From positions 1,427,701 to 1,491,700 of the forward strand of contig OX387603.1 of the NCBI GenBank assembly GCA_947568835.1: 64,000 nt of DNA, in the 5' to 3' direction. Positions 22,155 to 34,848 of this stretch are shown here, piece by piece (position 1 is the stretch's first letter; the number at the start of each line of letters is the position of its first letter). The translations under genes and the position numbers were made by a program. The notes under the pieces are model-generated. The model had not been told where the DNA came from, did no database searches, and saw nothing but the letters and a program-made list of their open reading frames with translations. The DNA comes from Protonemura montana (lineage: Eukaryota; Arthropoda; Insecta; Plecoptera; Nemouridae).

Positions 22155-22258
22155 ATGCGTAAGATGCGTAAGATGCGTAAGATGCGTAAGATGCGTAAGA
22201 TGCGTAAGATGCGTAAGATGCGTAAGATGCGTAAGATGCGTAAGATGCGTACGGTGCG
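22155..22258 (+). repeat. 9-bp tandem repeat (AAGATGCGT), 11 units
   Basis: Perfect repeats of nine bases. The open frame through it reads CVRCVRCVR and is an artefact. Confidence 0.95.
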
Positions 22259-22830
22259 TACCTAAAACAGCTCGACTTCCAAGTAAATCAGTTTGTTAAT
22301 TAATCTCATCTCCTCTCCACGCAAACAAAAGAACATTTTAATGAACGTTAGATTCCCATGTCTTCCGGTGTAACATCTCCACTTCCGGTCTCTCCTATGT
22401 CAGCCATCATCAAAGAATCTATTCTTGATTCCTGGCGATACATTCTCTCTTCTCTCTTCTTGCGTCCTTCCGAAGAAAGCCATCGTGCGCCGAGAGTGGC
22501 CAACTAGTTGCCAACATGTCTTCGATGTCAAGTTCAGACCAAAGTCTTCTTTAAAAAGAAGCTGGCGCTCCATTCTAAGCCAATATAAGCCATTCTGAGC
22601 CAATATAAGCCATTCTAAGCCATTCTGAGCCAATATAAGCCATTCTAAGTCGAAGAGCAACATGTGTGTGGAATGTGATCACGTGCATTCAGCTGTAAAT
22701 GGACAGAAAATTGAAAATAATTATAATTTCGTAGTTAGCTTTCTGACTATGAAAGCAATTGATTGTCAATCACTGCCAGGTCGATCTTGAAAGAATTCTC
22801 CATGACAAAACTTCCCAACACCACCCGACA
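22259..22830. other. Unassigned spacer with a short imperfect repeat
   Basis: AAGCCATTCT(A/G)AGCCAATAT recurs about four times at 22575-22650. No gene recognised. Confidence 0.4.
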
Positions 22831-22970
22831 TATTTTATTATTATTAACACTAAAACCGTCTCAAAAATTGATGCCCAAATGGGAACATTTAATACAGTTA
22901 TAGTGTTGATAATGCTAAAATACCCCGCGCATTGCAAGCGTTTGCAATTTAAATGAAGATTTCATCAATC
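22831..22970. mobile_element. TIR element without tRNA array (minimal copy)
   Basis: TATTATTATTAACACTAAAA with CCGTCTC and TTGATGCCCAAATGGG, followed within 15 bases by the inverted terminus (GTTATAGTGTTGATAATGCT, CCCCGCGCATTGCAAGCG). About 140 bp in all, a near-solo TIR pair. Confidence 0.8.
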
Positions 22971-23290
22971 TCCCGACATCCCCATGTGTAACTAACACAG
23001 CCAGCATCAAACATGGTGGCTTCTTGTCAATCCAGTCGGCCACTCCACAACATAGAGCTCTCAACGCATCTACCGCCGTCCAGGACCCTTCTTGGCCCGA
23101 GTGACGTACGTATCCTGTTCCTCATACGCGTCCCACACTTGCTACCATGTCGCTGCCTCCACCTCGAGATCAACGTCTTCACCAGCAGCCGACTCTACAT
23201 TGATAGACGCTTCCTTCCCGGCAGCTCACTTGACCGACACGTCACTCATGGGACATTAAGAAGGTCTTTACTGACTTGCTAATAGCGTTG
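22971..23290. other. Unassigned spacer
   Basis: A short + strand frame (23013-23282) has no domain. No gene called. Confidence 0.35.
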
Positions 23291-23798
23291 TGATAGCATC
23301 ACACCGGCCACATGGAGGCGTCTAACAATTCCATCCCCGCTTGTACATAGCCACGTGAAACAAGCAAGCTGTTGAAACGCCTCTCTCCAGGAGCCAGCGT
23401 ATTGCTATGGGATTGTTGCTACACTTCAAGACACCGGCCACGTGAAGGCGGCTAACAATTCCATCCCCGCTTGTACATAGCCACGTGAAACAAGCAAGCT
23501 GTTGAAACGCCTCTCTCCAGGAGCCAGCGTATTGCTATGGGATTGTTGCTACACTTCAAGACACCGGCCACGTGAAGGCGTCTAACAATTCCATCCCCGC
23601 TTGTACATAGCCACGTGAAACAAGCAAGCTGTTGAAACGCCTCTCTCCAGGAGCCAGCGTATTGCTATGGGATTGTTGCTACACTTCAAGACACCGGCCA
23701 CGTGAAGGCGTCTAACAATTCCATCCCCGCTTGTACATAGCCACGTGAAACAAGCAAGCTGTTGAAACGCCTCTCTCCAGGAGCCAGCGTATTGCTAT
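23291..23798 (+). repeat. 130-bp tandem repeat, array 1 (about 4 units)
   Basis: The unit starts GACACCGGCCACGTGAAGGC and includes CCCGCTTGTACATAGCCACG and CTCTCTCCAGGAGCCAGCGT; starts at 23430, 23560 and 23690. The array breaks off inside a unit at TATTGCTAT (23798). Confidence 0.95.
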
Positions 23799-25438
23799 AT
23801 GAATGATGATTTCTGTCTATCCGGCCCAACACTCCATCATCGGGAGGTGTTAAGACAGATAAAAAATGCCACGAGACTCTTTCAACTCCCTGATCACCAG
23901 CAAAGCGAAGATGAGCGACCACCCAAAATGTATTCAGCTGTCACCTTAATCCCACTTAACCTCGAAAATAGATCGTCAAGCGATGAAGTTCTGTGCCCCA
24001 ACCACAGGGCCCTGTCCAAACAAGCGGAACAGCCGTGCATTTAGCTAGAACATTTAATTGTATTACAAGCATATAGGGGACCGAGGACCGATGCGCTGGG
24101 GTTGAAGTGTCAATGAAAGAGCTGCTGGTCCCTAAGATGAGGAACAAAGACCCGTCTGCGGTGGCCTGAGAAACCTGGCGCTCCAATGTGTGAGAGAGAG
24201 GCGTCAGAAATTATTTACTTTTGTCTATTTTGACAGTTGTAACTCAACTGGAACTTGTATAGGAGGTACAGTCGGTGTTCGAAGCAAAGGTGAGTTCGTT
24301 TTTCTGGGCGCGTGAGCTCGGGTATCGAATAGGTGGACTTGGATTTGACGGTTCGGCGTCGTTGAACGAATTTGGCGATCCGGAATAATCCCATAGCAAT
24401 ACGCTGGCTGCTGGAGAGAGGCGTTTGGACAGCTAGCGCGTACTTTTGACAATGTAGTGATATCACTGATAGGTTTAGACAGCTGTTAGTTCGAATGAGT
24501 TTGGTGGGTGTTCGATTGGGCGGGGTCACGGTCTTGTCAAGCAGGGTAACATGTTAGGTATCCGTATATCGCAGTCTAGCGGGACAATGTCGCTGTTTTG
24601 ATTGGTATTCGTTTTATCTTCCAGATTCATCTCTGTCATTATGTGCAATGCCAGTTGATGGTTGCCAGGACTTCATGGGATCTCACTTGGTCTTGGGATG
24701 ATTGTTAAAATAGCGAATACTGACCAATTTGATGTTTGTGTGTCTGAGATTGAAATTGAATTCGAAGTTTCTTTTAATTTTTAGCGGTAATGTGGCAGTT
24801 TGCTTGTTAATTTTAGCAAAATTTCAAAGTAGATTGTGTTTATACGGAAACTACGAAGCAGCTATGGGTGTGAGAAGCGTCCGACTCGACCGCTTGAAAT
24901 TAAAATGGTAGTCGCGTCAAATTGCTCTGTTGTTGAGGAATGAATTATAATTCCAGACAATGTCTTCAGCCGAACATACAAACACAACTAAATAACGTCA
25001 CTTTCAGAGCCATAAGCAATTTTTAATGATTTTATCTCAAAAATATTTTAACATCGCTTTTATTTTCCCACAAAGTTGCGTCGCTCGTTCGAGGATAAAA
25101 AAACTAAACAAGATTTTACAAATCTGACAGTAAAAAGTGACAGATTGAAATCAATTTATCACCGCCTCCTCGATTCTGCTAATTCCAACGCACACTTGTT
25201 GACTTTCACACCCGTTCAAAGATTCGAGCACAAAATCACGTTTGAAATAACGGTCAGTTGTTCTGACAATCATATGCATATGCATGTGGATTTCATTAAG
25301 TTTCCTCGACCGCGGAGAATTTCGCTCCTCATATAAAGTAAGCGTCGCTCATTTAAGATAATACGTGGATTCCTTGTGATAAAACATGAGCCACAGTACG
25401 CTAATAAGACAGGACAGGATTCTCTTAAAAACCCCTGC
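23799..25438. other. Gene-poor stretch with a 130-bp repeat remnant
   Basis: Reverse-complement remnant of the 130-bp repeat at about 24383-24428 (CCATAGCAATACGCTGGCTG, then CTGGAGAGAGGCGTTT). Other open frames (23799-24044, 24215-24529, 25076-25336) have no recognised domain. Confidence 0.45.
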
Positions 25439-26215
25439 AAATTTTATTATTATGAACACTAATAACCGTCTAAGAAATTGATGCCCAAACGGGGACTCGA
25501 ACCCCGATCTCCACCTGTCGCGGGTGTTGCTCTAACCAATTGAGCTACTTGGACCCCGATCTCCACCAGTCGCAGGTGTTGCTCTAACCAATTGAGCTAC
25601 TTGGACCCCGATCTCCACCTGTCGCGGGTGTTGCTCTAACCAATTGAGCTACTTGGACCCCGATCTCCACCTGTCGCGGGTGTTGCTCTAACCAATTGAG
25701 CTACTTGGACCCCGATCTCCACCTGTCGCGGGTGTTGCTCTAACCAATTGAGCTACTTAGACCCCGATCTTCACCTGTCGCGGGTGTTGCTCTAACCAAT
25801 TGAGCTACTTGGACCCCGATCTCCACCTGTCGCGGGTGTTGCTCTAACCAATTGAGCTACTTGGACCCCGATCTCCACCTGTCACGGGTGTTTCTCTAAC
25901 CAATTGAGCTACTAGGACACTAACTTTTTGAGACAATTTTAGTGTATTTGATGAGAATGACAGATCTCCAAGGAGTAGAACCAAGAGGCTGTGAATACTC
26001 ACAGTCACTCTGATTCTAGTGATGCTATATCACGTCACAACCTGTCAATCTCGAATAACTCCAATTTGACGTAAGACGCGTTGTATATAGATTTAAAATT
26101 GCAGTTATAAAATTTGGGCATCAATTTTTGAGACGGTTATAGTGTTGATAATATTAAAATACCCTGCGCATTGCAAGCGTTTGCAATTTGAATAAGATTT
26201 CATTTAAAAACCCCC
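25439..26215 (-). mobile_element. TIR element with 8 tRNA-like units plus spacer and outer terminus (copy 3)
   Basis: Left terminus 25441-25490, array 25491-25918 (8 units of 52 bp, the first with an intact T arm), then a short inverted terminus 25922-25945 (CTTTTTGAGACAATTTTAGT). A spacer of about 130 bases (25946-26075) contains GTAGAACCAAGAGGCTGTGA. An outer inverted terminus (26113-26205) ends GCAAGCGTTTGCAATTTG. The same spacer follows the array of copy 4 at 56.09 kb, so it belongs to the element. One unit variant (CACCAGTCGCAGG) marks the second unit. Confidence 0.85.
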
Positions 26216-26861
26216 GCAAATGTTCGAGTATTATGTTTCCTTGTGTTGAACTCTACAGTGGCCGACGCCGCGAATCCCGTGACGGTTTAGGAGTCCCAAC
26301 TTTGTCGGACATCTTTAGCAATCCATCTCACCTTCTCGGCGGGATTTAATATTTCTTAACTCCTCCGGTACACGCTAGAAGAAGGTGCCCCACTGTGATC
26401 GTCTAGCACGGCTCTGCGGGTTGGACATCAGCAGCTGGCGAGGAACAAATATCTGTCGCCATCTTGAAACTCATTCTCTTCAGTTCATGGTTGGACGTCG
26501 ATGTCAATCGATGCAAGTAATTGTATGGTATAATCGATTTCACTGGCAAAATCACAAGCTTTGTTGACTCTGCCATCTTCCCATCATGGAAGTTAGCTCA
26601 CAAATAGTCAATATAGAACCGTGATTATTGCATCCTATTGAATTTGAACATTTGCAAGGATATAAATTGGTCGTGGCGCTATCACTTCCTTGCAATCGTG
26701 TCACTACCCCGCTCCCCAACCTCACATAGAAGGTTGACAATCCTTGTCAATGTTCTAGTGCTGGTGTACTGATAGGCAATGCGTAATAAAAAACTCTGAA
26801 ATTTGCATTGAAATCATAGGGACACTTTGATTTTAAGGACTCCTATACATGTTGCCAGATC
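26216..26861. other. Unassigned spacer
   Basis: Short frames only (26385-26567 +, 26552-26740 -). No gene or element recognised. Confidence 0.4.
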
Positions 26862-29537
26862 AGCTGGTTGAATCCTATGCTCTATCCAGGTTATTTGAGA
26901 TCAGCTGGCTGGATCCTATGCTCTATCCAGGTTATTTGAGATCAGCTGACTGGATCCTATGCTCTATCCAGGTTATTTGAGATCAGCTGACTGGATCCTA
27001 TGCTCTATCCAGGTTATTTGAGATCAGCTGACTGGATCCTATGCTCTATCCAGGTTATTTGAGTTCAGCTGGCTGGATCCTATGCTCTATCCAGGTTATT
27101 TGAGGTCAGCTGGCTGGATCCTGTGTTCTATCCAGGTTATTTGAGATCAGCTGGCTGGATCCTATGCTCTATCCAGGTCATATGAGATCAGCTGGCTGGA
27201 TCCTATGCTCTATCCAGGTTCTTTGAGATCAGCTGGCTGGATCCTACGCTCTATCCAGGTTATTTGAGATCAGCTGGCTGGATCCTATGCTCTATCCAGG
27301 TTATTTGAGATCAGCTGGCTGGATCCTATGCTCTATCCAGGTTATTTGAAATCAGCTGGCTGGATCCTATGCTCTATCCAGGTTATTTGAGATCAGCTGG
27401 CTGGATCCTATGCTCTATCCAGGTTATTTGAGACCAGCTGGCTGGATCCTATGCTCTATCCATGTTATTTGAGATCAGCTGGCTGGATCCTATGCTCTAT
27501 CCAGGTTATTTGAGATCAGCTGGCTGGATCTAATGCTCTATCCAGGTTATTCGAGATCAGCTGGCTGGATCCTATGCTCTATCCAGGTTATTTGAGATCA
27601 GCTGGCTGGACCCTATGCTCTATCCAGGTTATTTGAGATCAGCTGGCTGGATCCTATGCTCTATCCAGGTTATTTGAGATCAGCTGTCTGGATCCTATGC
27701 TCTATACAGGTTATTTGAGATCAGCTGGCTGGATCCTATGCTCTATCCAGGTTATTTGAGATCAGCTAGCTGGATCCTATGCTCTATCCAGGTTATTTGA
27801 GATCAGCTGGCTGGATCCTATGCTCTATCCAGGTTATTTGAGATCATCTGGCTGGATCCTATGCTCTATCCAGGTTATTTGAGATCAGCTGGCTAGATTC
27901 TTTGCTCTATCCAGGTTATTTGAGATCAGCTGGCTAGATCCTATGTTCTATCCAGGTTATTTGAGATCAGCTGGCTGGATCCTATGCTCTATCCAGGTTA
28001 TTTGAGATCAGCTGGCTGGATCCTATGCTCTATCCAGATTATTTGAGATCAGCTGGCTGGATTCTATGCTCTATCCATGTTATTTGAGATCAGCTGGCTA
28101 GATCCTATGTTCTATCCAGGTTATTTGAGATCAGCTGGCTGGATCCTATGCTCTATCCAGGTTATTTGAGATCAGCTGGCTGGATCCTATGCTCTATTCA
28201 TGTTATTTGAGATCAGCTGGCTGGATCCTATGCTCTATCCAGGTTATTTGAGATCAGCTGACTGGATCCTATGCTCTATCCATGTTATTTGAGATCAGCT
28301 GGCTGGATCCTATGCTCTATCCAGGTTATTTGAGATCAGCTGACTGGATCCTATGCTCTATCCATGTTATTTGAGATCAGCTGGCTGGATCCTATGCTCT
28401 ATCCATGTTATTTGAGATCAGCTGGCTGGATCCTATGCTCTATCTAGGTTATTTGAGATCAGCTGGCTGGATCCTATGCTCTATCCAGGTTATTTGAGAT
28501 CAGCTGACTGGATCCTATGCTCTATCCAGGTTATTTGAGATCAGCTGGCTGGATCCTATGCTCTATCCATGGGTTATTTGAGATCAGCTGGCTGGATCCT
28601 ATGCTCTATCCAGGTTATTTGAGATCAGCTAGCTGGATCCTATGCTCTATCCAGGTTATTTGAGATCAGCTGGCTGGCTCCTATGCTCTATCCAGGTTAT
28701 TTGAGATCAGCTGGCTGGATCCTATGCTCTATCCAGGTTATTTGAGATCAGCTGGCTGGATCCTATGCTCTATCCAGGTTATTCGAGATCAGCTGACTGG
28801 ATCCTATGCTCTATCCATGGGTTATTTGAGATCAGCTGGCTGGATCCTATACTCTATCCAGGTTATTTGAGATCAGCTGACTGGATCCTATGCTCTATCC
28901 AGGTTATTTGAGATCAGCTGACTGGATCCTATGCTCTATCTAGGTTATTTGAGATCAGCTGGCTGGATTCTATGCTCTATCCAGGTTATTCGAGATCAGC
29001 TGACTGGATCCTATGCTCTATCCATGGGTTATTTGAGATCAGCTGACTGGATCCTATGCTCTATCCATGGGTTATTTGAGATCAGCTGGCTGGATCCTAT
29101 ACTCTATCCAGGTTATTTGAGATCAGCTGACTGGATCCTATGCTCTATCCAGGTTATTTGAGATCAGCTGACTGGATCCTATGCTCTATCCAGGTTATTT
29201 GAGATCAGCTGGCTGGATCCTATGCTCTATCCAGGTTATTCGAGATCAGCTGACTGGATCCTATGCTCTATCCATGGGTTATTTGAGATCAGCTGGCTGG
29301 ATCCTATACTCTATCCAGGTTATTTGAGATCAGCTGACTGGATCCTATGCTCTATCCAGGTTATTTGAGATCAGCTGACTGGATCCTATGCTCTATCCAG
29401 GTTATTTGAGATCAGCTGGCTGGATCCTATGCTCTATCCAGGTTATTCGAGATCAGCTGACTGGATCCTATGCTCTATCCATGGGTTATTTGAGATCAGC
29501 TGGCTGGATCCTATGCTCTATCCAGGTTATTTGAGTT
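26862..29537 (+). repeat. 41-bp tandem repeat, array 2 (about 65 units)
   Basis: The unit is GATCCTATGCTCTATCCAGG followed by TTATTTGAGATCAGCTGGCTG. Most units differ by one or two bases. Recurrent variants are GCTGACTGG for GCTGGCTGG, CCATG(G)GTTAT for CCAGGTTAT (some 42-43 bp) and TTATTCGAG for TTATTTGAG. In the last 0.8 kb these variants recur in a fixed order about every four to six units, a higher-order repeat. It is inverted relative to 16085-16560. Confidence 0.95.
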
Positions 29538-29894
29538 TTATTTAGCATCACGGGTTATACTTTGCTTGACATCGGCTGTACACGTCGTTAGTTGTTTTGC
29601 TTTTAAATTGCATACATTTTTCATTTCTCTCGACTGGAAAACGGCCAGTGATCGGGTTACCAGTGCTTTATTATCGTCTTTAGAAGGCTGTGCCTTGCAT
29701 ATCAGATTGCACGTTTGTTTCAGCGGCCGCGCCATTTCACCGTCCTTTCGTTCGTTTTTTGTTTTGCTCGTCGCTGGTTCACGAGGACGAGGTGTGAACT
29801 CCCTGTCCTTTGTCGTCGATTCTCTTCGCTGCAGAAATCAAGGTTCATTTGCAAATATTTTTAACGATGCTCTGACACGCGAGCTTTGCTGCCG
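29538..29894. other. Unassigned spacer between two arrays
   Basis: An open frame at 29566-29919 (+) has no recognised domain and runs into the next array. No gene called. Confidence 0.35.
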
Positions 29895-30678
29895 TCCCCG
29901 CTTGTACATAGCCACGTGAAACAAGCAAGCTGTTGAAACGCCTCTCTCCAGGAGCCAGCGTATTGCTATGGGATTGTTGCTACACTTCAAGACACCGGCC
30001 ACGTGAAGGCGTCTAACAATTCCATCCCCGCTTGTACATAGCCACGTGAAACAAGCAAGCTGTTGAAACGCCTCTCTCCAGGAGCCAGCGTATTGCTATG
30101 GGATTGTTGCTACACTTCAAGACACCGGCCACGTGAAGGCGTCTAACAATTCCATCCCCGCTTGTACATAGCCACGTGAAACAAGCAAGCTGTTGAAACG
30201 CCTCTCTCCAGGAGCCAGCGTATTGCTATGGGATTGTTGCTACACTTCAAGACACCGGCCACGTGAAGGCGTCTAACAATTCCATCCCCGCTTGTACATA
30301 GCCACGTGAAACAAGCAAGCTGTTGAAACGCCTCTCTCCAGGAGCCAGCGTATTGCTATGGGATTGTTGCTACACTTCAAGACACCAGCCACGTGAAGGC
30401 GTCTAACAATTCCATCCCCGCTTGTACATAGCCACGTGAAACAAGCAAGCTGTTGAAACGCCTCTCTCCAGCAGCCAGCGTATTGCTATGGGATTGTTGC
30501 TACACTTCAAGACACCGGCCACGTGAAGGCGTCTAACAATTCCATCCCCGCTTGTACATAGCCACGTGAAACAAGCAAGCTGTTGAAACGCCTCTCTCCA
30601 GGAGCCAGCGTATTGCTATGGGATTGTTGCTACACTTCAAGACACCGGCCACGTGAAGGCGTCTAACAATTCCATCCC
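29895..30678 (+). repeat. 130-bp tandem repeat, array 2 (6 units)
   Basis: Same unit and orientation as 23291-23798, almost invariant (one AGCAGCCAGCG and one GACACCAGCC variant). It starts mid-unit at CCCCGCTTGTACATAGCC and ends at CAATTCCATCCCC. Confidence 0.95.
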
Positions 30679-31077
30679 CACTCTTAACACAGGTGTTACT
30701 TACAAGATGTTAGTTTGTTGAACAGACTGTACTTGTATCTCGGGAGGAAATATCATATAAATAAAAAATGCTTGTAAAAATATCTTTGGAGTATAAATGA
30801 ATTAAATTCCCGGCTGCAGTCGAAGAAAACATGACTATCGGCCACGGCATGCGAGGCGAAGTCATTATGTCGTGTGGATTCAACTTTAGAAACTTGTTGC
30901 TTGTATGGCTTTTGAAAAATAATTGTTAATGAATTGTTTGTCAGCTCATAGAGATGAATGCGTTGCTAGGATACGCATGTTAAACTGTGAACCACACGGC
31001 ACCTCGTTCAGTCTTTTACATGTTAAGTTATTTAGCATACAAATAACTGCAACATTATTTAAATGTAGAGGTTTTTA
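30679..31077. other. Unassigned spacer
   Basis: A/T-rich; no gene recognised. Confidence 0.4.
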
Positions 31078-31384
31078 TCCAGGTTATTTGAGATCAGCTG
31101 GCTGGATCCTATGCTCTATCCAGGTTATTTGAGATCAGCTGGCTGGATCCTATGCTCTATCCAGGTTATTTGAGATCAGCTGGCTGGATCCTATGCTCTA
31201 TCCAGGTTATTTGAGATCAGCTGGCTGGATCCTATGCTCTATCCAGGTTATTTGAGATCAGCTGGCTGGATCCTATGCTCTATCCATGTTATTTGAGATC
31301 AGCTGGCTGGATCCTATGCTCTATCCATGTTATTTGAGATCAGCTGGCTGGATCCTATGTTCTATCCAGGTTATTTGAGATCAT
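31078..31384 (+). repeat. 41-bp tandem repeat, array 3 (about 7.5 units)
   Basis: Same unit and orientation as array 2, starting and ending within a unit (ATCCAGGTTATTTGAG / TTATTTGAGATCA). Confidence 0.95.
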
Positions 31385-33186
31385 GACTTATGTCCTACTT
31401 ACTATAAAGGTGAAGCCAGAATCCTGTGCTAAGATGCAACCCCATGATCGGATATACAACTTCATCTCGGCAGTTACCTCCTACACATGCAGACGTGAAT
31501 GAATATTAAAATGCGTCGTACCTACATTGACAAAACTCGGCTGGTTTGTGGCGAATTAATTTTTGCTACCTCCCATATTATTTGACATTTTATGCACATT
31601 GTCTGCGTCGTGGTTTTCTCCTTGCACCCGCGAGTTTGTCGCTAAGACAGCGTGGGTCGCTAATTTATGACAATGGCGAATGAATTAATTTATGGCGAAC
31701 TAGAATCTGATTTTGATTGGCGGGACACTGCACGGATTAAAATAGTGTCTAGAAATAATTGCGATAGATTTAATAACAAAACGGGTAAATAGGGATCATA
31801 CTTATTTGCAGGTACACTGTCCATTAAATGTACTACATAACTGAATTTAACCAGTAATAACTTTATGTGCGGAAAGTTGGACTTTTTTAATCAACATTTT
31901 TGCCTTAAATCCAACAAATTAATATTTTATTAATAATATTTCAAACTTTTTGGACGGTATTCGAGTTGTAATTATGTCGTGTATTAATTGGAAAAACTCC
32001 ACTCGGCCAGAAAAACAAATTTAGCAACAAACAGAGAGTGAATTACGTTGCTGATTTGAGCGAAACAAGTTTGTCGCTAGGCGACAATGTCACCGCCCCC
32101 TCACACACAATAACAACACGTGACCATCTGATTCTGACTCGTTCTGATTGGTTGGTTTGAAAACGTGATTAGAATCCCGGGGGGCTGTGAGATCGGAAAC
32201 CCAACGGACGCCAAAACGTCGACAACTTTTAATTGAATGTCTTTTGTTTCGCGCCGAACAATAACCTAACTTTTATTTCAACATTTCAGCGTGATTGCGC
32301 GAGTCTGCAGCTGACAATAATTGAGAAGTGTTCAATTCTGTTTTTTAATCAAATTGTGAATTTAGTTTCCATTTGAAATGAAAATAAAGAAGTTTGAATT
32401 AATAAAGACATATTTCGTTTTATCTTGAAAATGAGTTAGTTACGCACGAATAACACCGAGTTTTGAACCAGTTGGACCAAGGGCCCAAGGGGTTGCAAGG
32501 TTTTCAAGAAATCTGCCATTATGCTAAAATAACGCATTAAAATTGCACTCATTTTGAATTAAAAAAAAAAAGGTTCGATGCAGAAAGACCATTTTTAGAG
32601 GAATTGTTCCGCAAAACTGAAAAGTTAATGAGCGATTTAACTCGGCGTTCCATAAAGCTCTCTAAGTGCAAGAAAACGTACGATTCAGGATACTTTTGCA
32701 ATAATAATAATAATAATAACATGGTTTTTATTCGATTGATCCCATGAATATGAATAAGTCGTACACAAAATATATATGCATAGTTAGGTTTTTGCTGCAG
32801 TATGAATACCTGTAGATGTTTACTGACCTAACTGGGTGTTACGACCACTGGGAGTTACGACCACTGGGTGGGTGTAAAGAGTCTACCAGTAAATCGATCA
32901 ACACAAGAGACTGACCTTGATATCCTCCCACCATTGACTAGCAGACAATTAGTCTATGAGGACAACTGTCCTGTTCAAATGGTTGTGTCAACAAAGCATG
33001 CAAAGCAACGGTCGAAGCGAATACTTCTCTAGTCGCCCATCTAAACGCTGTGAACTCGAGACCGAGCGCTCTGAGAGAAACTGGTTTGCTTGGAAGATTG
33101 CTTGCACCGATAGCATCACGTTTGTACCTACTAGTGCGCTCAAATTTTTACTGGGTTATGTTCATACATCCCGTTGCAATGCATTG
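31385..33186. other. Gene-free A/T-rich stretch
   Basis: About 1.8 kb without a convincing open frame. It includes an (AAT)n run at 32700-32718. A short frame 32956-33534 (+) only exists because it runs into the TGCCA array. Confidence 0.5.
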
Positions 33187-33462
33187 AATTGCCTTGTCCT
33201 GCCATGCCATGCCATGCCATGCCATGCCTTGCCATGCCATGCCATGCCATGCCATGCCATGCCTTGCCATGCCATGCCATGCCATGCCATGCCATGCCTT
33301 GCCTTGCCATGCCATGCCATGCCTTGCCATGCCTTGCCATGCCATGCCATGCCTTGCCATGCCATGCCATGCCATGCCGTGCCTTGCCATGCCATGCCAT
33401 GCCTTGCCATGCCTTGCCATGCCATGCCATGCCATGCCATGCCATGCCATGCCATGCCGTGG
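33187..33462 (+). repeat. TGCCA pentanucleotide array with TGCCT variants
   Basis: About 55 pentamers; TGCCT interrupts TGCCA at irregular intervals and TGCCG occurs three times. The pentamer keeps all six frames open; none is a gene. Confidence 0.95.
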
Positions 33463-34742
33463 GTTGCTTTGCAAGGGGGCTCATCGTTTCGCGTTGGTTT
33501 GGTACTGTTTTACGATAGCTACAAAACGCTCTAAAGACCACAGGTAATGTTCTATCTTTAGTGTTGATATTTTTAATAGAGTTTTACCATTTTATACACA
33601 AGCTATTGAAGTATCTTCATATTTTCATTGTGTTCCTTGTGCCTTGGTTTATGCTAAATACGGGACATTTATTTAGACTGCTTGTCGGAAATTTTATGAG
33701 GAAAAAAAACTTGAATCGTCGGTGTATTGATCCTTGTTTCACGCCTATGCATTTTGCCAAAGTCGCTCGTATTTCATCGACATTTCAACCATGTGAATAG
33801 CAACGAGTTTCAAATTAAGATCTAACCACATCTAACTTCAGAATGTTCATAGTTTCTTTCAAATAGAAGCGAGTAATTTTCAGAAAACTGTCACCGCTAC
33901 TGAGCGAAGACATGTTCGAGACCTACTAAACGTTGTGACTGTTGCTGTGACGGCCTTCTCAAGCGAGGAGCGAATCTAACGCAGGTCCAGGCATCCCAAC
34001 ACGCACCCGGTTTGAAAGAAATGTGATACCCACTTTCCTCTCGTGGGCCAGGCGCTATCTTCGAGTAGAATCAAACAGGACACAGGGCACGACACTCGTG
34101 AGACTCGTGAGAACAGACTCGTGCCAGAATTCTAGCGACACGAGCAAGCGGCGACATTTTTACCGTGGTTACCCACTCTCGAGCGCAGAGACCGACTTTA
34201 AAAAGCTTCAACTTGCAGAAAATCTCTTCGGAGATGGCTGACCACGCATGGAATACGCTGATATGTGTGCGGATTTTCACAAAACATTATTTATTATTTT
34301 CTTCAATCGAACATAGAAATATGCTATGAGAAACATGGAGGACCCTAATACTACGCAGGTAAGTAAACCGCTCACTAAGCAAACAAGATTTATAGGAACC
34401 GCTAATAGCTAAGAACCGTAACTCGATTGCTGGCAGATTGCGTCGTTAAACAAGACTCTCTCTCTCTCTTTCTCCAGTCTCTAGGTAATCAATCGGATGT
34501 AAAAATCTCCGTACATATTGCCGATGTGACCCAATTCTGTCGCCCGGTCTTTACATTGACAAGCTAGTTATGTTATGTTATGTTATGTTATGGTCAGAGT
34601 ATACGACCGTTGAGTGAATAGGTATAGGTTAGATACTAGTTCATAAACCAATATTCAATTATCATCTCGGGTGACGTTCGAGCTACAACGCAGCTACAAC
34701 CGGTAGTTTTAATATCTGCTAACAGTGGTCGGACATACATAC
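33463..34742. other. Unassigned stretch with microsatellites
   Basis: (CT)n at 34452-34470 and (TATGT)n at 34566-34591. Short frames (33561-33800, 34023-34241) lack domains. Exons 2 onward of the signal-peptide gene at 34743-34848 should lie at lower coordinates, but I could not find them. Confidence 0.4.
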
Positions 34743-34848
34743 CTTTGAGAGTTTTTGCCAAAGCAGTGGAGGAGGTCAGCAGAATGACGAGCAGGAATCT
34801 CAGCATAGCCGTTGTATCCATCGCATTCGCATCAAATAGTGTATCCAA
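34743..34848 (-). CDS. Probable first coding exon with signal peptide
   Basis: Minus-strand frame from an ATG at 34848 (a second in-frame ATG gives MDTTAMLRF) reads into a hydrophobic segment LRFLLVILLTSSTALA, typical of a cleavable signal peptide, then KTLK. It is followed by a strong donor, AAAG|GTATGT (exon end 34743, phase 1). This fits exon 1 of a secreted or membrane protein. The remaining exons were not identified, so the product is unknown. Confidence 0.5.

Noticed and set aside
33140-33547. Histidine/alanine-rich repeat proteins on both strands
   Set aside because: TGCCA pentanucleotide array artefact.
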